DNA of 64,000 bases from Acidimicrobiia bacterium (GCA_011523635.1 WTGI01000087.1:103133-167132); one strand, 5' to 3'; positions 40,579 through 50,218 are shown, counted from the stretch's first letter. A program made the numbers and translations. Notes: generated by a model not told the origin, from the sequence alone.

Positions 40579-42804
40579 CAACTGGACCTTTTCCAGCGGG
40601 GCCCAGTGAAGGAGGAGCCGCTTGGTGCCCTTGGTCGGGAAGTCCACCTCGACCTGGGCGCCGCCACCGGTGCCTTCCACCCGGACCACCCGGCCGATTC
40701 CCCAGACATCATGTCGCACCTGATCGTCCACCGCCAGTTCGATACCGGCCCGCGTCCGCGGGCGCCCGCCGATCGACTCCCGGCGGTGATCCCTCAGGCG
40801 CCTGCCCAGCTTCTTGACCAGGCCGACCGGAATCTCCCTCAGGAACCGGGATGGGGGGTTGTAGGTGGACATCCCGTACAGCAGCCGGGACCGGGAGGCC
40901 GACAGGTAGAGGCGCTCCTGGGCCCGGGTGAGACCGACGTAGCACAGCCGACGCTCCTCCTCAAGCTCGTCGTGGTCCGTGAGTGCCCGGGCATACGGGA
41001 ACATCCCGTCCTCCATGCCCACGATGAACACCACCGGGAACTCGAGGCCCTTGGCGTTGTGCAGGGTCATGAGGGTCACGGCACCGCCATCATCACCCAG
41101 TTCGTCGGTATCGCTCACCAGGCTGACCGACTCCAGGAACCGCTCCACCAGGCGCATCCCGCCCGGTTCCTCCCCCTCGTCCGGCAGGGCGGCCAGTTCG
41201 AACTCCTCCGCCCCGGAGAGCAGCTCGCGCAGGTTCTCCGCCCTCCCCTGCGCCTCTACGGTACGCTCGCCCTCCACCGCCTCGAGATAGCCGACCTCCT
41301 CGAGCACCGCCCTGACGGCTGCGGCCGGACCGGAAGCGGCATGACCGGCGACCTTCTCCATGTCGCCGAGAAAGGAATCGATGGCGCCGTGGGCCCGCTT
41401 CGCCAGCGAGTCGTTCTCCTCGTGACGCCGGGCCGCCTCGAAGAAGGTGATCTCCTGCGCCTCCGCGAAGCGGCCCAGCCAGCCGGTCGTCACGCGGCCG
41501 ATCCCCCGCTTGGGTAGGTTGATGATCCGGCGCGCCGACACCTCGTCGGCCGGGTTGACCAGCACCCGCAGGTAGGCCAGCACGTCCTTGATCTCGCGCC
41601 GCTCGTAGAACCGCACCGTGCCGATCACGCGGTAGGACACACCGAAACGGGCAAAGCTCTCCTCCACGGCCCGGCTCTGGGCGTTGACCCGATAGAAGAC
41701 CGCCATCCGGGACAGGTCGAACCCCTCTCTCGACAGCTTCTTGATCTCCTCGGCCACGAACCCACCCTCGTCGGCTTCGTCCTCGGCGGTGTAGAGCGAG
41801 ATGGGAGCACCCTGGCCGAGGTCGCTCCACAGCCGCTTGGGCCGGCGGCGCCCGTTGTGGGAGATCACCGCGTTGGCGGCTTCCAGGATGGTCTGGGTGG
41901 AGCGATAGTTCTGGTCGAGCACCACCACCCGGGCCTGGGGGAAGTCCCGCTCGAAGTTGAGGATGTTGCGGATGTCGGCCCCGCGGAACGCATAGATCGA
42001 CTGATCCGAGTCGCCGACCGCGCAGATGTTGGCCCGCTCCCCGGCCAGCTGGCGGACCAGCACGTACTGGGCGCGGTTGGTGTCCTGGAACTCGTCGACA
42101 TGCAGGTAGCGGAACCGCTCGCGGTAGTACTCGAGCACGTCCGGGAAGGCGTCGAAGACTTCGGTGGCGACCATGAGGAGATCGTCGAAATCCATCGCCG
42201 AGTTCTTCAATAGCTGCTCCTGGTAGAGCCGGTAGATGTCGGCCTCGATCTCGTGCCGGAAGTTCCCTCCCAGTTCGAGAAAGCTCTCGTAGTCCACCAA
42301 CTCGTTCTTGGCGTTCGAGATCTTCGCCCGTATCGCCCGGGGCTGGAAGGTCTTCGGGTCCAGGCGCAGGTCGCGTATCACCTGGTTGATGGCCCGGAGC
42401 GAGTCCTGGGCGTCGTAGATGGTGAACTGTGACGAGTAGCCCAGCCGGGGCGCCTCCCGGCGGAGGATCCTCACGCAGGCGGAGTGGAAGGTGGACACCC
42501 ACATCCCCTTGGCCATCGGGCCGACCAACCTCCTGACCCGCTCCTTCATCTCGCCGGCCGCCTTGTTGGTGAAGGTGATGGCGAGAACCTCCCACGGAGC
42601 CACCCCGAGGTCGCGTATCAGGTGGGCGACCCGGTAGGTGAGCACCCTGGTCTTGCCCGAGCCGGCGCCGGCAACCACCAGCACGGGACCCTCGGTGGCG
42701 GCCACCGCCTCGCGCTGGGTCGGGTTGAGATCGGCGAATAGTGGAGAGTCCACCGGGTCGTTCGGAGCAGCGTCGGTTGCGATCATCTGGAGCATCCCGG
42801 TCAT
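40576..42804 (-). CDS. pcrA: UvrD/PcrA-type superfamily 1 DNA helicase
   Basis: 742 residues. LNPTQREAV box, Walker A AGAGSGKT at 45-52, ITFTNKAAGEMKERV (motif Ia), DEFQDTN in motif II, the GDSDQSIYAFRGAD motif III, and QNYRSTQTILEAAN (motif IV). The C-terminal 50 residues form the PcrA-type Tudor-like RNA polymerase-interacting domain (VDDQVRHDVWGIGRVV). Roles in nucleotide excision repair and replication-transcription conflict. ATG 42804 is chosen; GTG 42825 is possible. Confidence 0.93.
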   Translation of the reverse strand: MTGMLQMIATDAAPNDPVDSPLFADLNPTQREAVAATEGPVLVVAGAGSGKTRVLTYRVAHLIRDLGVAPWEVLAITFTNKAAGEMKERVRRLVGPMAKGMWVSTFHSACVRILRREAPRLGYSSQFTIYDAQDSLRAINQVIRDLRLDPKTFQPRAIRAKISNAKNELVDYESFLELGGNFRHEIEADIYRLYQEQLLKNSAMDFDDLLMVATEVFDAFPDVLEYYRERFRYLHVDEFQDTNRAQYVLVRQLAGERANICAVGDSDQSIYAFRGADIRNILNFERDFPQARVVVLDQNYRSTQTILEAANAVISHNGRRRPKRLWSDLGQGAPISLYTAEDEADEGGFVAEEIKKLSREGFDLSRMAVFYRVNAQSRAVEESFARFGVSYRVIGTVRFYERREIKDVLAYLRVLVNPADEVSARRIINLPKRGIGRVTTGWLGRFAEAQEITFFEAARRHEENDSLAKRAHGAIDSFLGDMEKVAGHAASGPAAAVRAVLEEVGYLEAVEGERTVEAQGRAENLRELLSGAEEFELAALPDEGEEPGGMRLVERFLESVSLVSDTDELGDDGGAVTLMTLHNAKGLEFPVVFIVGMEDGMFPYARALTDHDELEEERRLCYVGLTRAQERLYLSASRSRLLYGMSTYNPPSRFLREIPVGLVKKLGRRLRDHRRESIGGRPRTRAGIELAVDDQVRHDVWGIGRVVRVEGTGGGAQVEVDFPTKGTKRLLLHWAPLEKVQL

Positions 42805-42925
42805 GTTAACCAAGCCCCCTGTCACCTAATCACAGCAATGTGATTACGCGGCCGAGTGTGCGCCCGTCGCGGGAACGCGTGCCAGAATGGCCCACCGACC
42901 CCGCCGGCCGCATCAGGAGACAGCG

Positions 42926-44128
42926 ATGAGCAACCCGGCCCTCTACCTCCGGCCCGGCCGGATCGGGACGGTGACCACCGCCAACCGGATCGTGCGCGCC
43001 GCCACGTCCGAGACCATGGCCGCGCCCGGCGGTGAGGTCCTGGACTCCTACGTGGGCCTCTACCGGCGCCTCGCCCGCGGCGGCGCGGGCCTCATCCTCA
43101 CCGGCCACATGTACGTCGACCCGCGTGGGCAGGCCAGCCGCCACCAGACCGGGATCCACCACGACGGCGTGATCCCTTCCCTCCAGCGGGCCACCGACGC
43201 CGTCCACGAGGCCGGCGGGAAGGTATTCGCCCAGCTCGGCCACTGCGGTAGCCAGACCATGATGTCGTCCATCACCCCGGTGGCTCCCTCGCCGGTGCCG
43301 AACGCCATGTACGCCCACCAGCCCGAGGAGCTGTCCGAGGCTGGTATCGAGGCACTGGTCCGGGCCTTCGGTAACGCGGCCGGGCGGGCCCGCGCAGCGG
43401 GTTTCGACGGCGTTCACATCCACGGCGGCAACGGTTACCTGATCTCGGAGTTCTGCTCGCCCCACGCCAACACCAGGGAGGACGGCTGGGGAGGTGACGC
43501 GGAGCGCCGCGGCCGATTCTTCATGGAGGTCTACGAGGCCGTACGCGCGGCCGTCGGGGCAGGGTTCCCGGTGACGGCGCGGCTCAGCGTGGAGGACTCG
43601 GTTCCGGGCGGCCTGCAACGGGAGGAGTCGCTGCAGCGGGCCAAGTTGCTGGCTGAGCGGGGCATCGACGGACTCGAGACCACGTTCGGTGTGATGCGTA
43701 GCTACTTCGAGAACATCCGCCCGTACGTGGCGGTCGGGCGTCGCCAGGCCTGGAGGCAGGTGGTGGCGCCCCGATGCTGGAAGCCCGAGGGTCCCGAGGC
43801 CTATTACCGGCCCTTCGCCCGGGACGTCCGCCGGGCTGCCGGCATACCCACGATCCTGGTGGGAGGCGTGCGCACCACCGGAACCATGACCGACGTCCTG
43901 GCCTCCGGCGACGCCGACTTCGTGGCCATGGCCCGCCCCTTCATCCGCGAACCCGACCTGGTACGGAAGCTAGAAGCGGGGCGTACGGGCGGTGTGGAGT
44001 GCGTGTCATGCAACATGTGCCTGGCCCACGACGGCTGGGACCCCATCCAGTGCTGGCGCGACACCCCCGCCAACGTCATCCACCATGTCCGCAAGCGCTA
44101 CTGGACCAACCGCCGCAACCCGCAGTGA
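42926..44128 (+). CDS. NADH:flavin oxidoreductase (old yellow enzyme-like, with Cys cluster motif)
   Basis: 400 residues of the FMN TIM-barrel family, starting ATG 42926 with AGGAGA nine bases upstream. AATSETMA, GAGLILTGHMYVD and FDGVHIHGGNGYLISEF (with the conserved His-Gly-x-Asn) mark the barrel. Near the end, CVSCNMCLAHDGWDPIQC gives Cys-x2-Cys-x2-Cys-x10-Cys, similar to the [4Fe-4S] site of trimethylamine dehydrogenase-type enzymes. The extra C-terminal domains of those long enzymes are missing. Substrate unknown. Confidence 0.85.
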   Translation: MSNPALYLRPGRIGTVTTANRIVRAATSETMAAPGGEVLDSYVGLYRRLARGGAGLILTGHMYVDPRGQASRHQTGIHHDGVIPSLQRATDAVHEAGGKVFAQLGHCGSQTMMSSITPVAPSPVPNAMYAHQPEELSEAGIEALVRAFGNAAGRARAAGFDGVHIHGGNGYLISEFCSPHANTREDGWGGDAERRGRFFMEVYEAVRAAVGAGFPVTARLSVEDSVPGGLQREESLQRAKLLAERGIDGLETTFGVMRSYFENIRPYVAVGRRQAWRQVVAPRCWKPEGPEAYYRPFARDVRRAAGIPTILVGGVRTTGTMTDVLASGDADFVAMARPFIREPDLVRKLEAGRTGGVECVSCNMCLAHDGWDPIQCWRDTPANVIHHVRKRYWTNRRNPQ

Positions 44129-44159
44129 CAGGGTGGGAAGGATCTGCCTGTGGGTCGGG

Positions 44160-45722
44160 CTACTCCCACTCGATGGTGGCGGGTGGCTTGGAGGAGATGT
44201 CGTAGGCCACCCGGTTGATTCCCGGGACCTCGTTCATCACCCGGCTGGAAATCCGCTCGAGGACCGGATACGGGATCCGGGCGAAGTCCGCGGTCATGGC
44301 GTCCTCGGAGGTCACCGCTCGCACCACTAGGGCGTGGGCGTAGGTCCGTCCATCGCCTTGCACCCCTACGGTCCTCACGTCCGGTAGCACTGCGAACGAT
44401 TGCCATATCTCCCGGTAGAGCCCGGCGCGCCGGATCTCCGCGGTAACGATGGCGTCGGCGGCCCGAAGGAGTTCCAGCCGTTCCCGGGTGATCTCTCCGA
44501 TCACGCGCACCGCCAGGCCGGGACCGGGGAAGGGCTGGCGCCAGACGATCTCCTCGGGAAGTCCTAACTCCTCCCCGACGGCCCGGACCTCGTCCTTGAA
44601 CAGATCCCGAAGCGGCTCGATGAGCTCGAAATCGAGGTTGTCGGGGAGCCCGCCCACGTTGTGGTGGGTCTTGATCGTGGCGGCGGATGCGCCGCCGGAC
44701 TCGATGACATCCGGATAGAGCGTGCCCTGGACCAGGAACCGGGCGTCAGGAATGCCGGCAGTGGCCTCCTCGAAGGTGCGGATGAAGAGCTCACCGATGA
44801 TCCGCCGCTTGCGCTCGGGATCGGAAACTCCAGCCAGCGCGTCCAGGAACCGATCGGCGGCGTCGACGCGTACCAGATCGACCTCGAAGTTCCGGCGGAA
44901 GGTCTCGTCGACCTGCTCCGCCTCACCGGCGCGCAGCAGCCCATGATCCACGAACACGCAGGTGAGGCGATCCCCGACCGCCCGATGGACCAGGGCGGCG
45001 GCCACCGCCGAGTCCACCCCGCCGGAGAGGCCGCAGACGACCCGGGCGTCTCCCACCCTGGCCCGGATGGCGCTTACCTGCTCGGTGATGATCGACCCGC
45101 CGGTCCAGTCTTGCGCTGCTCCGCACGCGTCCCTCACGAACCGCTCCATGACGTCGAATCCGTGGTCTGTGTGGATCACCTCGGGGTGGAACTGGACGCC
45201 GTAGAAACCGCGCTCCGCGTTCTCCATGGTCGCCACCGGCGAGCCCGGCGTAGTGGCCACGCCGGCAAAGCCCTGCGGCGGTTCGGTGACGGCATCCATA
45301 TGGCTCATCCAGACATCCTGGCTCGCCGGGGTTCCGGACAGCAGCAGGGAGTCACCGGTCACGTCGAGCGAGGTACGTCCGTACTCGGCCTCGCCGGTGC
45401 GCTCCACCGTGCCGCCCAGCAGGTGCGCCAGGAGCTGGTGGCCGTAGCAGATGCCGAGTACGGGGACACCCATCTCCAAGAGGCCGGGGTCGATCAGGTA
45501 GGCGTCATCGGAGTAGACGGACAGCGGGCCACCGGACAGGACGAGGCCGAGCGGGTGGTGGCGCCGGACCTCCTCCACGCTGATATCGCGGGACACGATC
45601 AGGGAGAAGACTCCGGCCTGGCGGATCCGCCGGGCGATCAGTTGGGCGTACTGGGCGCCCAGATCGACCACCAGCACCGGCCGATGGCTGGATTCCCCAC
45701 CGTTAGGCGGAACAGGATTCAA
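44160..45722 (-). CDS. guaA: GMP synthase (glutamine-hydrolysing)
   Basis: About 520 residues. The amidotransferase domain has [18 protein letters not shown] and [15 protein letters not shown] with the nucleophile Cys near 90; the synthetase domain has the PP-loop [15 protein letters not shown] near 234 and [11 protein letters not shown] and a C-terminal dimer domain ending KPPATIEWE. Makes GMP from XMP. TTG at 45722 overlaps the guaB3 stop as TTGA; the open frame upstream lies in guaB3 and is not coding. The start is inferred from that overlap. Confidence 0.94.
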   Translation of the reverse strand: MNPVPPNGGESSHRPVLVVDLGAQYAQLIARRIRQAGVFSLIVSRDISVEEVRRHHPLGLVLSGGPLSVYSDDAYLIDPGLLEMGVPVLGICYGHQLLAHLLGGTVERTGEAEYGRTSLDVTGDSLLLSGTPASQDVWMSHMDAVTEPPQGFAGVATTPGSPVATMENAERGFYGVQFHPEVIHTDHGFDVMERFVRDACGAAQDWTGGSIITEQVSAIRARVGDARVVCGLSGGVDSAVAAALVHRAVGDRLTCVFVDHGLLRAGEAEQVDETFRRNFEVDLVRVDAADRFLDALAGVSDPERKRRIIGELFIRTFEEATAGIPDARFLVQGTLYPDVIESGGASAATIKTHHNVGGLPDNLDFELIEPLRDLFKDEVRAVGEELGLPEEIVWRQPFPGPGLAVRVIGEITRERLELLRAADAIVTAEIRRAGLYREIWQSFAVLPDVRTVGVQGDGRTYAHALVVRAVTSEDAMTADFARIPYPVLERISSRVMNEVPGINRVAYDISSKPPATIEWE

Positions 45723-46879
45723 GAACCCATCCCGACTCGCTGGCTCCGCTGGAGGGCCTTTCCCTCGGTCCGGACCGACGGCGCCACCACCAACTCCGCC
45801 TTGTGGAACTCCTTGAGGTCGGCGTATCCGGTGCTTGCCATGGCCAGCCGCAGGGCGCCGAACAGGTTCTGGCGGCCGTCGTTCTCGCGAGCCGGGCCCA
45901 CCAGAATCTGCTCCAGGGTGCCGAGTTGGCCGGTCATCACCCGCGTGCCCCGGGGAACCGACGGATGGAAGGTGGCCATTCCCCAGTGGGCGCCGCGCCC
46001 GGGCGCCTCGACCGCCGATGCCAATGGCGAGCCGATCATCACCGCGTCCGCTCCGCATGCGATCGCCTTGGCGATGTCACCGCCGGTGCTCATGCCGCCG
46101 TCCGCTATGACGTGGACGTACCGTCCCGCCTCGGCCAGGTACCGGATCCGGGCGCCGGCGGCGTCGGCGATGGCGGTGGCTTGCGGCACCCCCATCCCCA
46201 GCACCCGGCGGGTGGTACATGCCGCGCCGGGACCCACCCCGACCAGGATTCCGGCGGCGCCGGTGCGCATCAGGTGGATTGCTCCGGCGTAGGAGGCGCA
46301 GCCGCCCACGATCACGGGGATGTCCAGGGCAGCGATGAAGGACGACAGGTCGAGAGGGTCGGTGCGGCTGGACACGTGCTCCGCCGACACGACGGTGCCC
46401 TGGATCACCAGGACGTCGAGCCCGGCCTCCACCACCCCGTCGATGTAACGCTCCACGCTCTGCGGGGTGAGGGACGCCGCGGCGACCACCCCCGCCGACT
46501 TGATGTCGGAGATGCGCTGTCGCATGAGATCCGGGTCGATGGGCGCCCGGTACAACTCCTGGAGGCGGGCGGTGGCGCGGTCGGACGGCAGCTCCGCCAC
46601 CTCATCGAACACCGGTTCGGGATCCTGGTAACGCGCCCACAAACCCTCCAGGTTGAGCACGCCCAGACCTCCCAACCGGCCTATGGCCACCGCGGTCGCG
46701 GGAGAAACGGCCGAGTCCATGGCCGACCCGAGCATCGGCAGCCCGAACCGGTAGCCGTCCAACTCCCAGGAGAGGTTGACATCGTCAGGATCACGGGTGC
46801 GGCGGCTGGGGACTATGGATATGTCGTCGAAGCCGAAACCGCGCCGGCCCGCCTTACCCAAGCCTATTGAAATATCCAC
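45719..46879 (-). CDS. guaB3: GuaB3-family IMP dehydrogenase-related protein
   Basis: 386 residues, without the CBS pair of classical [25 protein letters not shown] at about 15-34, [16 protein letters not shown] with the active-site Cys, and [17 protein letters not shown], as in the actinobacterial IMPDH-like family found beside guaB1/guaB2. It is usually encoded with guaA, as here. Whether it oxidises IMP itself is uncertain in this family. GTG 46879 with AAGG upstream. No full guaB gene in the window. Confidence 0.9.
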   Translation of the reverse strand: MDISIGLGKAGRRGFGFDDISIVPSRRTRDPDDVNLSWELDGYRFGLPMLGSAMDSAVSPATAVAIGRLGGLGVLNLEGLWARYQDPEPVFDEVAELPSDRATARLQELYRAPIDPDLMRQRISDIKSAGVVAAASLTPQSVERYIDGVVEAGLDVLVIQGTVVSAEHVSSRTDPLDLSSFIAALDIPVIVGGCASYAGAIHLMRTGAAGILVGVGPGAACTTRRVLGMGVPQATAIADAAGARIRYLAEAGRYVHVIADGGMSTGGDIAKAIACGADAVMIGSPLASAVEAPGRGAHWGMATFHPSVPRGTRVMTGQLGTLEQILVGPARENDGRQNLFGALRLAMASTGYADLKEFHKAELVVAPSVRTEGKALQRSQRVGMGS

Positions 46880-46976
46880 CTGTCAACCTTCCGAGTGCGC
46901 TCCAAGAAAATACCAGACCCGCCACCGGCATCCGGCCATAGACCTCGGTTCGGAACGGCCCGGCCGCGGCGCGTGG

Positions 46977-48134
46977 CTAGCTCTGCTGGAAGGCTTCGAA
47001 GTAGAGGTTGTTCCACCGCTCCGATTCGTCATCGTTCAGGCAGGAGTGAAGCCGGTATCCATCTTGCAGGTACTCAGCGCGGGCCGCCGAGTCGAGCGCG
47101 AGTTTGTCTTCATAGGGAGTGAAAAGCAGGTAGTCGATGTAGTGCTCGTGCTCGCTCGCGAAGTCGATCATGCAGCTCGCCGACGCTTCCGACAAGTCCT
47201 CGCCGAGCAGGATCCCGACATAGGCGGCGTAGAGGCGCCCGGGGGTGTCCCGGGTGAAGCACGCCTCATGCAATTCATGGTCGGCCATCGCACCGGCATC
47301 TCTGAGCGGGGAATCCAGGATCGCGGCGAACTCGTCGGTGCCTATGTACTCGCGGAAGCACTCCTGCTCAGCGTCGGTGAACGCCCCGATGACGTCTCCC
47401 AACTCTATGGCGACCATCTCGACCACCTGCTGGTAGACGCGGAACTGCAACGCCGCCACCTCTTCGTCGGAGAAGCACTCCAGGATCCGGGAGTTGATCT
47501 CCGCCACTTCCTTGGCGGGAACGCGCTCCCCTTCCCACTCCAGACCGGCCTGCTCGTGGTAGCTCTCCGGGATCTGCAGGGCGAGGGGCACGCGGCACCG
47601 GCGAGCCTCCTCGTCCATCCTGCCCGCGGTGGCGTCTCTCAACACGATCATGGCCAGCACCACGTTGTCCTGGGTGAGGCACGAGAACAGCCGGATGGCA
47701 AGTGAGGGGTCCTGGCCTGCAGCCTCTCCGTCCTCGGTCAGAACCGGCCTGGTCAAGAAGATGTTGTACACCATATCCCCGAGAGCCGCCTTGATGCACT
47801 CCCTTTCGTCCTCGGAGACCCGGTCCATCACGTCCTGGTAGGTCGTGGAGGCGTCCACGAAGAAATCCACCAGGGTGGCGGATGGCTGCGCGGCCGGCTC
47901 CGTCGCTTCGGGCTCGGTGGTCGTAGTGGTCGCAGGCGCCCCACTAGTCGTGGTAGTAGCAGGCGCCGCAGTGGTCGTAGTGGCAGGTGCCGCGGTAGTC
48001 GTCGTAGTAGCAAGCACCGCGGTGGTCGTGGTCGGGTCGGACTCCGAATCACCCGAACAGGCCCCGGCGAACAGCGCTACGGCCAGAACCGCGGCTGCGG
48101 TGAGAATCCGCCGGAGCCCAAGGCGCTCGTGCAT
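46977..48134 (-). CDS. Thr/Ala-rich linker lipoprotein of unknown function
   Basis: 385 residues. Signal peptide ILTAAAVLAVALFAGACSG with lipobox AGAC, then a 50-residue low-complexity linker built on repeats of ATTTTTAAPATTTT, then a mostly helical domain with many cysteines (ECIKAALGD, SCLTQDN, RCRVP, ECFSDEE, ECFREYIG, ACFTRD, SCMIDF, HSCLND), spaced as if to form disulfides outside the cell. Function unrecognised. The DNA encoding the linker is a tandem repeat of about 30 bases at 47925-48033. Start ATG 48134 sets the signal peptide. Confidence 0.8.
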   Translation of the reverse strand: MHERLGLRRILTAAAVLAVALFAGACSGDSESDPTTTTAVLATTTTTAAPATTTTAAPATTTTSGAPATTTTTEPEATEPAAQPSATLVDFFVDASTTYQDVMDRVSEDERECIKAALGDMVYNIFLTRPVLTEDGEAAGQDPSLAIRLFSCLTQDNVVLAMIVLRDATAGRMDEEARRCRVPLALQIPESYHEQAGLEWEGERVPAKEVAEINSRILECFSDEEVAALQFRVYQQVVEMVAIELGDVIGAFTDAEQECFREYIGTDEFAAILDSPLRDAGAMADHELHEACFTRDTPGRLYAAYVGILLGEDLSEASASCMIDFASEHEHYIDYLLFTPYEDKLALDSAARAEYLQDGYRLHSCLNDDESERWNNLYFEAFQQS

Positions 48135-48223
48135 CCCTCGGACTCTACCCCTCCCGCAACCGAAACTCCACGATCTCGGGGAGCAAGTCGATGCCCGCCG
48201 CACGGCACTAGCCTGGCGGGTCA

Positions 48224-48952
48224 GTGCTGGAAGCTCGCTGGCGTTGGTACGACGCCCTTACGGTCCTGGGAGCAGGAGTCCTCGGGGCGGTGGTCGCAGG
48301 ACTGCTCGCCGGCGCACTCGGCGCGGACACCGCCGACCCCCACTTCTACTTCTGGGTCCTGATTCCCCTCCAGAACCTGGGCCACATCGGGGCGCTGGCC
48401 GTCATCGGAAGAGTTCGAGGGTTCCCGGACCTGGCCAACGCGCTGTCCTTCGAGGTCGAGCCGAGCCACGCCCGTTGGGTACTGGCGGGCGCGGCCATGT
48501 CGATAGCGCTCGCCTGGCTCGCGGCCGGTCTGCGCTTCCTGCTGGGCGTCGATGATGAGACCCCCCAGGCGATCGTGGAAGCGGTTGCCGAGACCCGGGG
48601 AACCGGCACGATGGCGGCCGTGGTGGTGGGCGTGGCGGTGCTGGGCCCGGTAGTGGAGGAGATGATCCACCGCGGGCTGGTCTTCCGCATGCTCGTGGCA
48701 GACAACCGCAAGCCGGTCACGGCCGTGATCGTCACCTCTGTCCTGTTCAGCGCCATCCACCTGGTGGACCCTTCGCTGTACAGCGCGGCCGGCGCCGTCA
48801 CCCTCCTGGTCCTCTTCGCGTTCGGGTTGTTCCTGGGGACGTTGCGGGCGCGGACCGGCACCCTGGGACCCCCCATCTTCGCCCACAGCGGTTTCAACCT
48901 GACCACGCTGGTTGTGCTGTTCTTCTTCCCGAACCCGATTTCTAGTTTCTAG
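48224..48952 (+). CDS. CPBP-family intramembrane metalloprotease
   Basis: 242 residues, about seven membrane helices. The CAAX protease/bacteriocin-processing motifs are present: VVEEMIHRGLVF (EExxxR), LFSAIHL (FxxxH) and FAHSGFNL (HxxxN). Members process prenylated or membrane proteins or confer bacteriocin immunity; substrate unknown. GTG start. Its stop codon overlaps the trpS stop codon in a shared CTAG. Confidence 0.88.
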   Translation: MLEARWRWYDALTVLGAGVLGAVVAGLLAGALGADTADPHFYFWVLIPLQNLGHIGALAVIGRVRGFPDLANALSFEVEPSHARWVLAGAAMSIALAWLAAGLRFLLGVDDETPQAIVEAVAETRGTGTMAAVVVGVAVLGPVVEEMIHRGLVFRMLVADNRKPVTAVIVTSVLFSAIHLVDPSLYSAAGAVTLLVLFAFGLFLGTLRARTGTLGPPIFAHSGFNLTTLVVLFFFPNPISSF

Positions 48953-48955
48953 TTG
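48942..48955. repeat. CTAGTTTCTAGTTG element at the CPBP-trpS junction
   Basis: A short copy of the CTAG-rich intergenic family. The two convergent stop codons share its CTAG (48949-48952), so it replaces an intergenic terminator. See 9948-9976. Confidence 0.55.
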
Positions 48956-49935
48956 TCCTGACTGAGGCCGATCAGGCTGCGAACGCCGGCCATGGTCTCC
49001 TCTGCCCTGGTTCGGGCCGCTTCGGCGCCCTCTGACATGATCCGCTCCACATCATGGTCGTCCAGGTCGAGATAGGCTCGGCGCACGGGCGACAGCCCCG
49101 AGATCACCGCCTCGGCAACGGTCTGCTTGAACTGTCCGTAGCCGGCGGAGCGGTACTCCTCGGCCAGTTCGTGAACGCTACGGCCGGTGAACGCGGACAG
49201 GATGTCCAGCAGGTTGCTGATCCCGGGCTTGCGCTCCACGTCGTAGGCGACCAGCTTGCCGGAGTCGGTGACTGCCCGCCGGACCTTGGTGACGATGGTG
49301 TCGGTGTCGTCGGTCACGATTATCCGCGAGCTCGGATCCGGATCGGACTTGGACATCTTGGAGGTGGGGTCCTTCAGGGACATCACCCGTGCTCCCACGG
49401 GCGGGGTTATCTGTTCGGGCACGGGGAAGAAGTTCCCGTAGCGGGAATTGAACCGGTCAACGAGATCACGGGTGAACTCGAGATGCTGGGTCTGGTCGTT
49501 GCCGACCGGTACGGCATGCACTCGGTGGATCAGGATGTCGGCTGCCATCAGCACCGGATAGGAGAACAGACCCAGGTTCTGCCCGCCCTTGTCTTCCTTC
49601 TCCTTGTACTGGGTCATCCGGCCCAGCTGGCCCATCGAGGCGAAGGTTCCCATGATCCAGGACAGTTCGGCGTGCTGCGGAACCTGGCTCTGGTAGTAGA
49701 CCAGGGAGCGGCTGGGATCGATCCCCGCCGCCAGCAGGATCTTGGCGGTCCGCACCCGGGCTCGCGCCAGTTCGGCCGGGTCCTGAGGGAGGGTCAGGGC
49801 ATGGAGATCGACCACGCAGTAGACCGTGGCGTACTCGTCCTGCATGGCTACCCAGTTGCGGAGCGCTCCCATGTAGTTGCCGATGTGGATGTCACCGCTG
49901 GGCTGGATCCCCGAAAAGACCCTTCTCGTGGTCAC
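48949..49935 (-). CDS. trpS: Tryptophanyl-tRNA synthetase
   Basis: 328 residues, class I synthetase: FSGIQPSGDIHIGNYMGAL carries the HIGH-type motif and DPTSKMSKSDPD the KMSKS loop. GTG 49935 has GGAGG seven bases upstream. Diverges from the cimA leader region; I see no T-box upstream. Confidence 0.96.
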   Translation of the reverse strand: MTTRRVFSGIQPSGDIHIGNYMGALRNWVAMQDEYATVYCVVDLHALTLPQDPAELARARVRTAKILLAAGIDPSRSLVYYQSQVPQHAELSWIMGTFASMGQLGRMTQYKEKEDKGGQNLGLFSYPVLMAADILIHRVHAVPVGNDQTQHLEFTRDLVDRFNSRYGNFFPVPEQITPPVGARVMSLKDPTSKMSKSDPDPSSRIIVTDDTDTIVTKVRRAVTDSGKLVAYDVERKPGISNLLDILSAFTGRSVHELAEEYRSAGYGQFKQTVAEAVISGLSPVRRAYLDLDDHDVERIMSEGAEAARTRAEETMAGVRSLIGLSQDN

Positions 49936-50043
49936 CTCATCACCTCCGCTCAGGTCATCCAGAGGTTACGCGGACCGCCCGATGACTGCTAAATGGTCGG
50001 GGTTCGCGGTACGGCGATCCACCGGCGGCTTCCGGATTGGGTG

Positions 50044-50072
50044 TTGACATACCGGATCGGATCAGCGACACT
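50044..50072 (+). promoter_or_regulatory. Promoter of the cimA leader
   Basis: TTGACA at 50044-50049 is a perfect -35; GACACT at 50067-50072, 17 bases downstream, is a weak -10 that keeps the critical A2 and T6. Transcription would start around 50079, four bases before the leader ATG. Confidence 0.55.
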
Positions 50073-50082
50073 CGGGCCGGAG

Positions 50083-50115
50083 ATGAGTATCCACACCGGG
50101 ATCATTATCGATTAG
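50083..50115 (+). CDS. Isoleucine-rich leader peptide (putative attenuation peptide)
   Basis: ATG at 50083 to TAG at 50113-50115 encodes MSIHTGIIID. Four of ten residues are isoleucine and three are consecutive (ATC ATT ATC at 50101-50109), ending next to hairpin 115-140. The predicted transcript start makes it leaderless or nearly so; the GGAG just before ATG is too close to serve as a ribosome site. It resembles ilv leader peptides of enterobacteria in design; no homologue is claimed. Confidence 0.6.
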   Translation: MSIHTGIIID

Positions 50116-50173
50116 GGCATAGGGAAACGACCCTGTGCCCGCAACCCTGCGCCCCGGCGCAGGGTTCTTTATT
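50115..50173 (+). promoter_or_regulatory. Putative transcription attenuator upstream of cimA
   Basis: Segment 1 GGGCATAGGG (50115-50124) pairs with segment 2 CCCTGTGCCC (50131-50140), ten pairs with one G-U. Segment 3 AACCCTGCGC (50143-50152) pairs perfectly with segment 4 GCGCAGGGTT (50157-50166), loop CCCG, followed by CTTTATTT: an intrinsic terminator. Segment 4 can instead pair with segment 2 (GGCGCAGGG with CCCTGTGCC, nine pairs, one G-U). A ribosome stalled at the Ile codons would cover segment 1 and free segment 2 to form this antiterminator. Confidence 0.65.
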
Positions 50174-50218
50174 TGGCAACGAACGTCCGCCGGCCTTCAC
50201 AGAGGGAGGGAGGCTCGC

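Noticed and set aside
44661..46292. Plus-strand frame of 543 codons opposite guaA and guaB3
   Set aside because: Composition artefact of the opposite strand; the minus-strand genes carry all catalytic motifs.
47925..48033. Tandem DNA repeat that could suggest a CRISPR array
   Set aside because: The units encode Thr/Ala repeats in frame inside a lipoprotein linker and have no spacers; no cas genes are near.
49936..50043. T-box riboswitch upstream of trpS
   Set aside because: No T-box bulge sequence or specifier hairpin seen; the only structured element found is on the other strand upstream of cimA.
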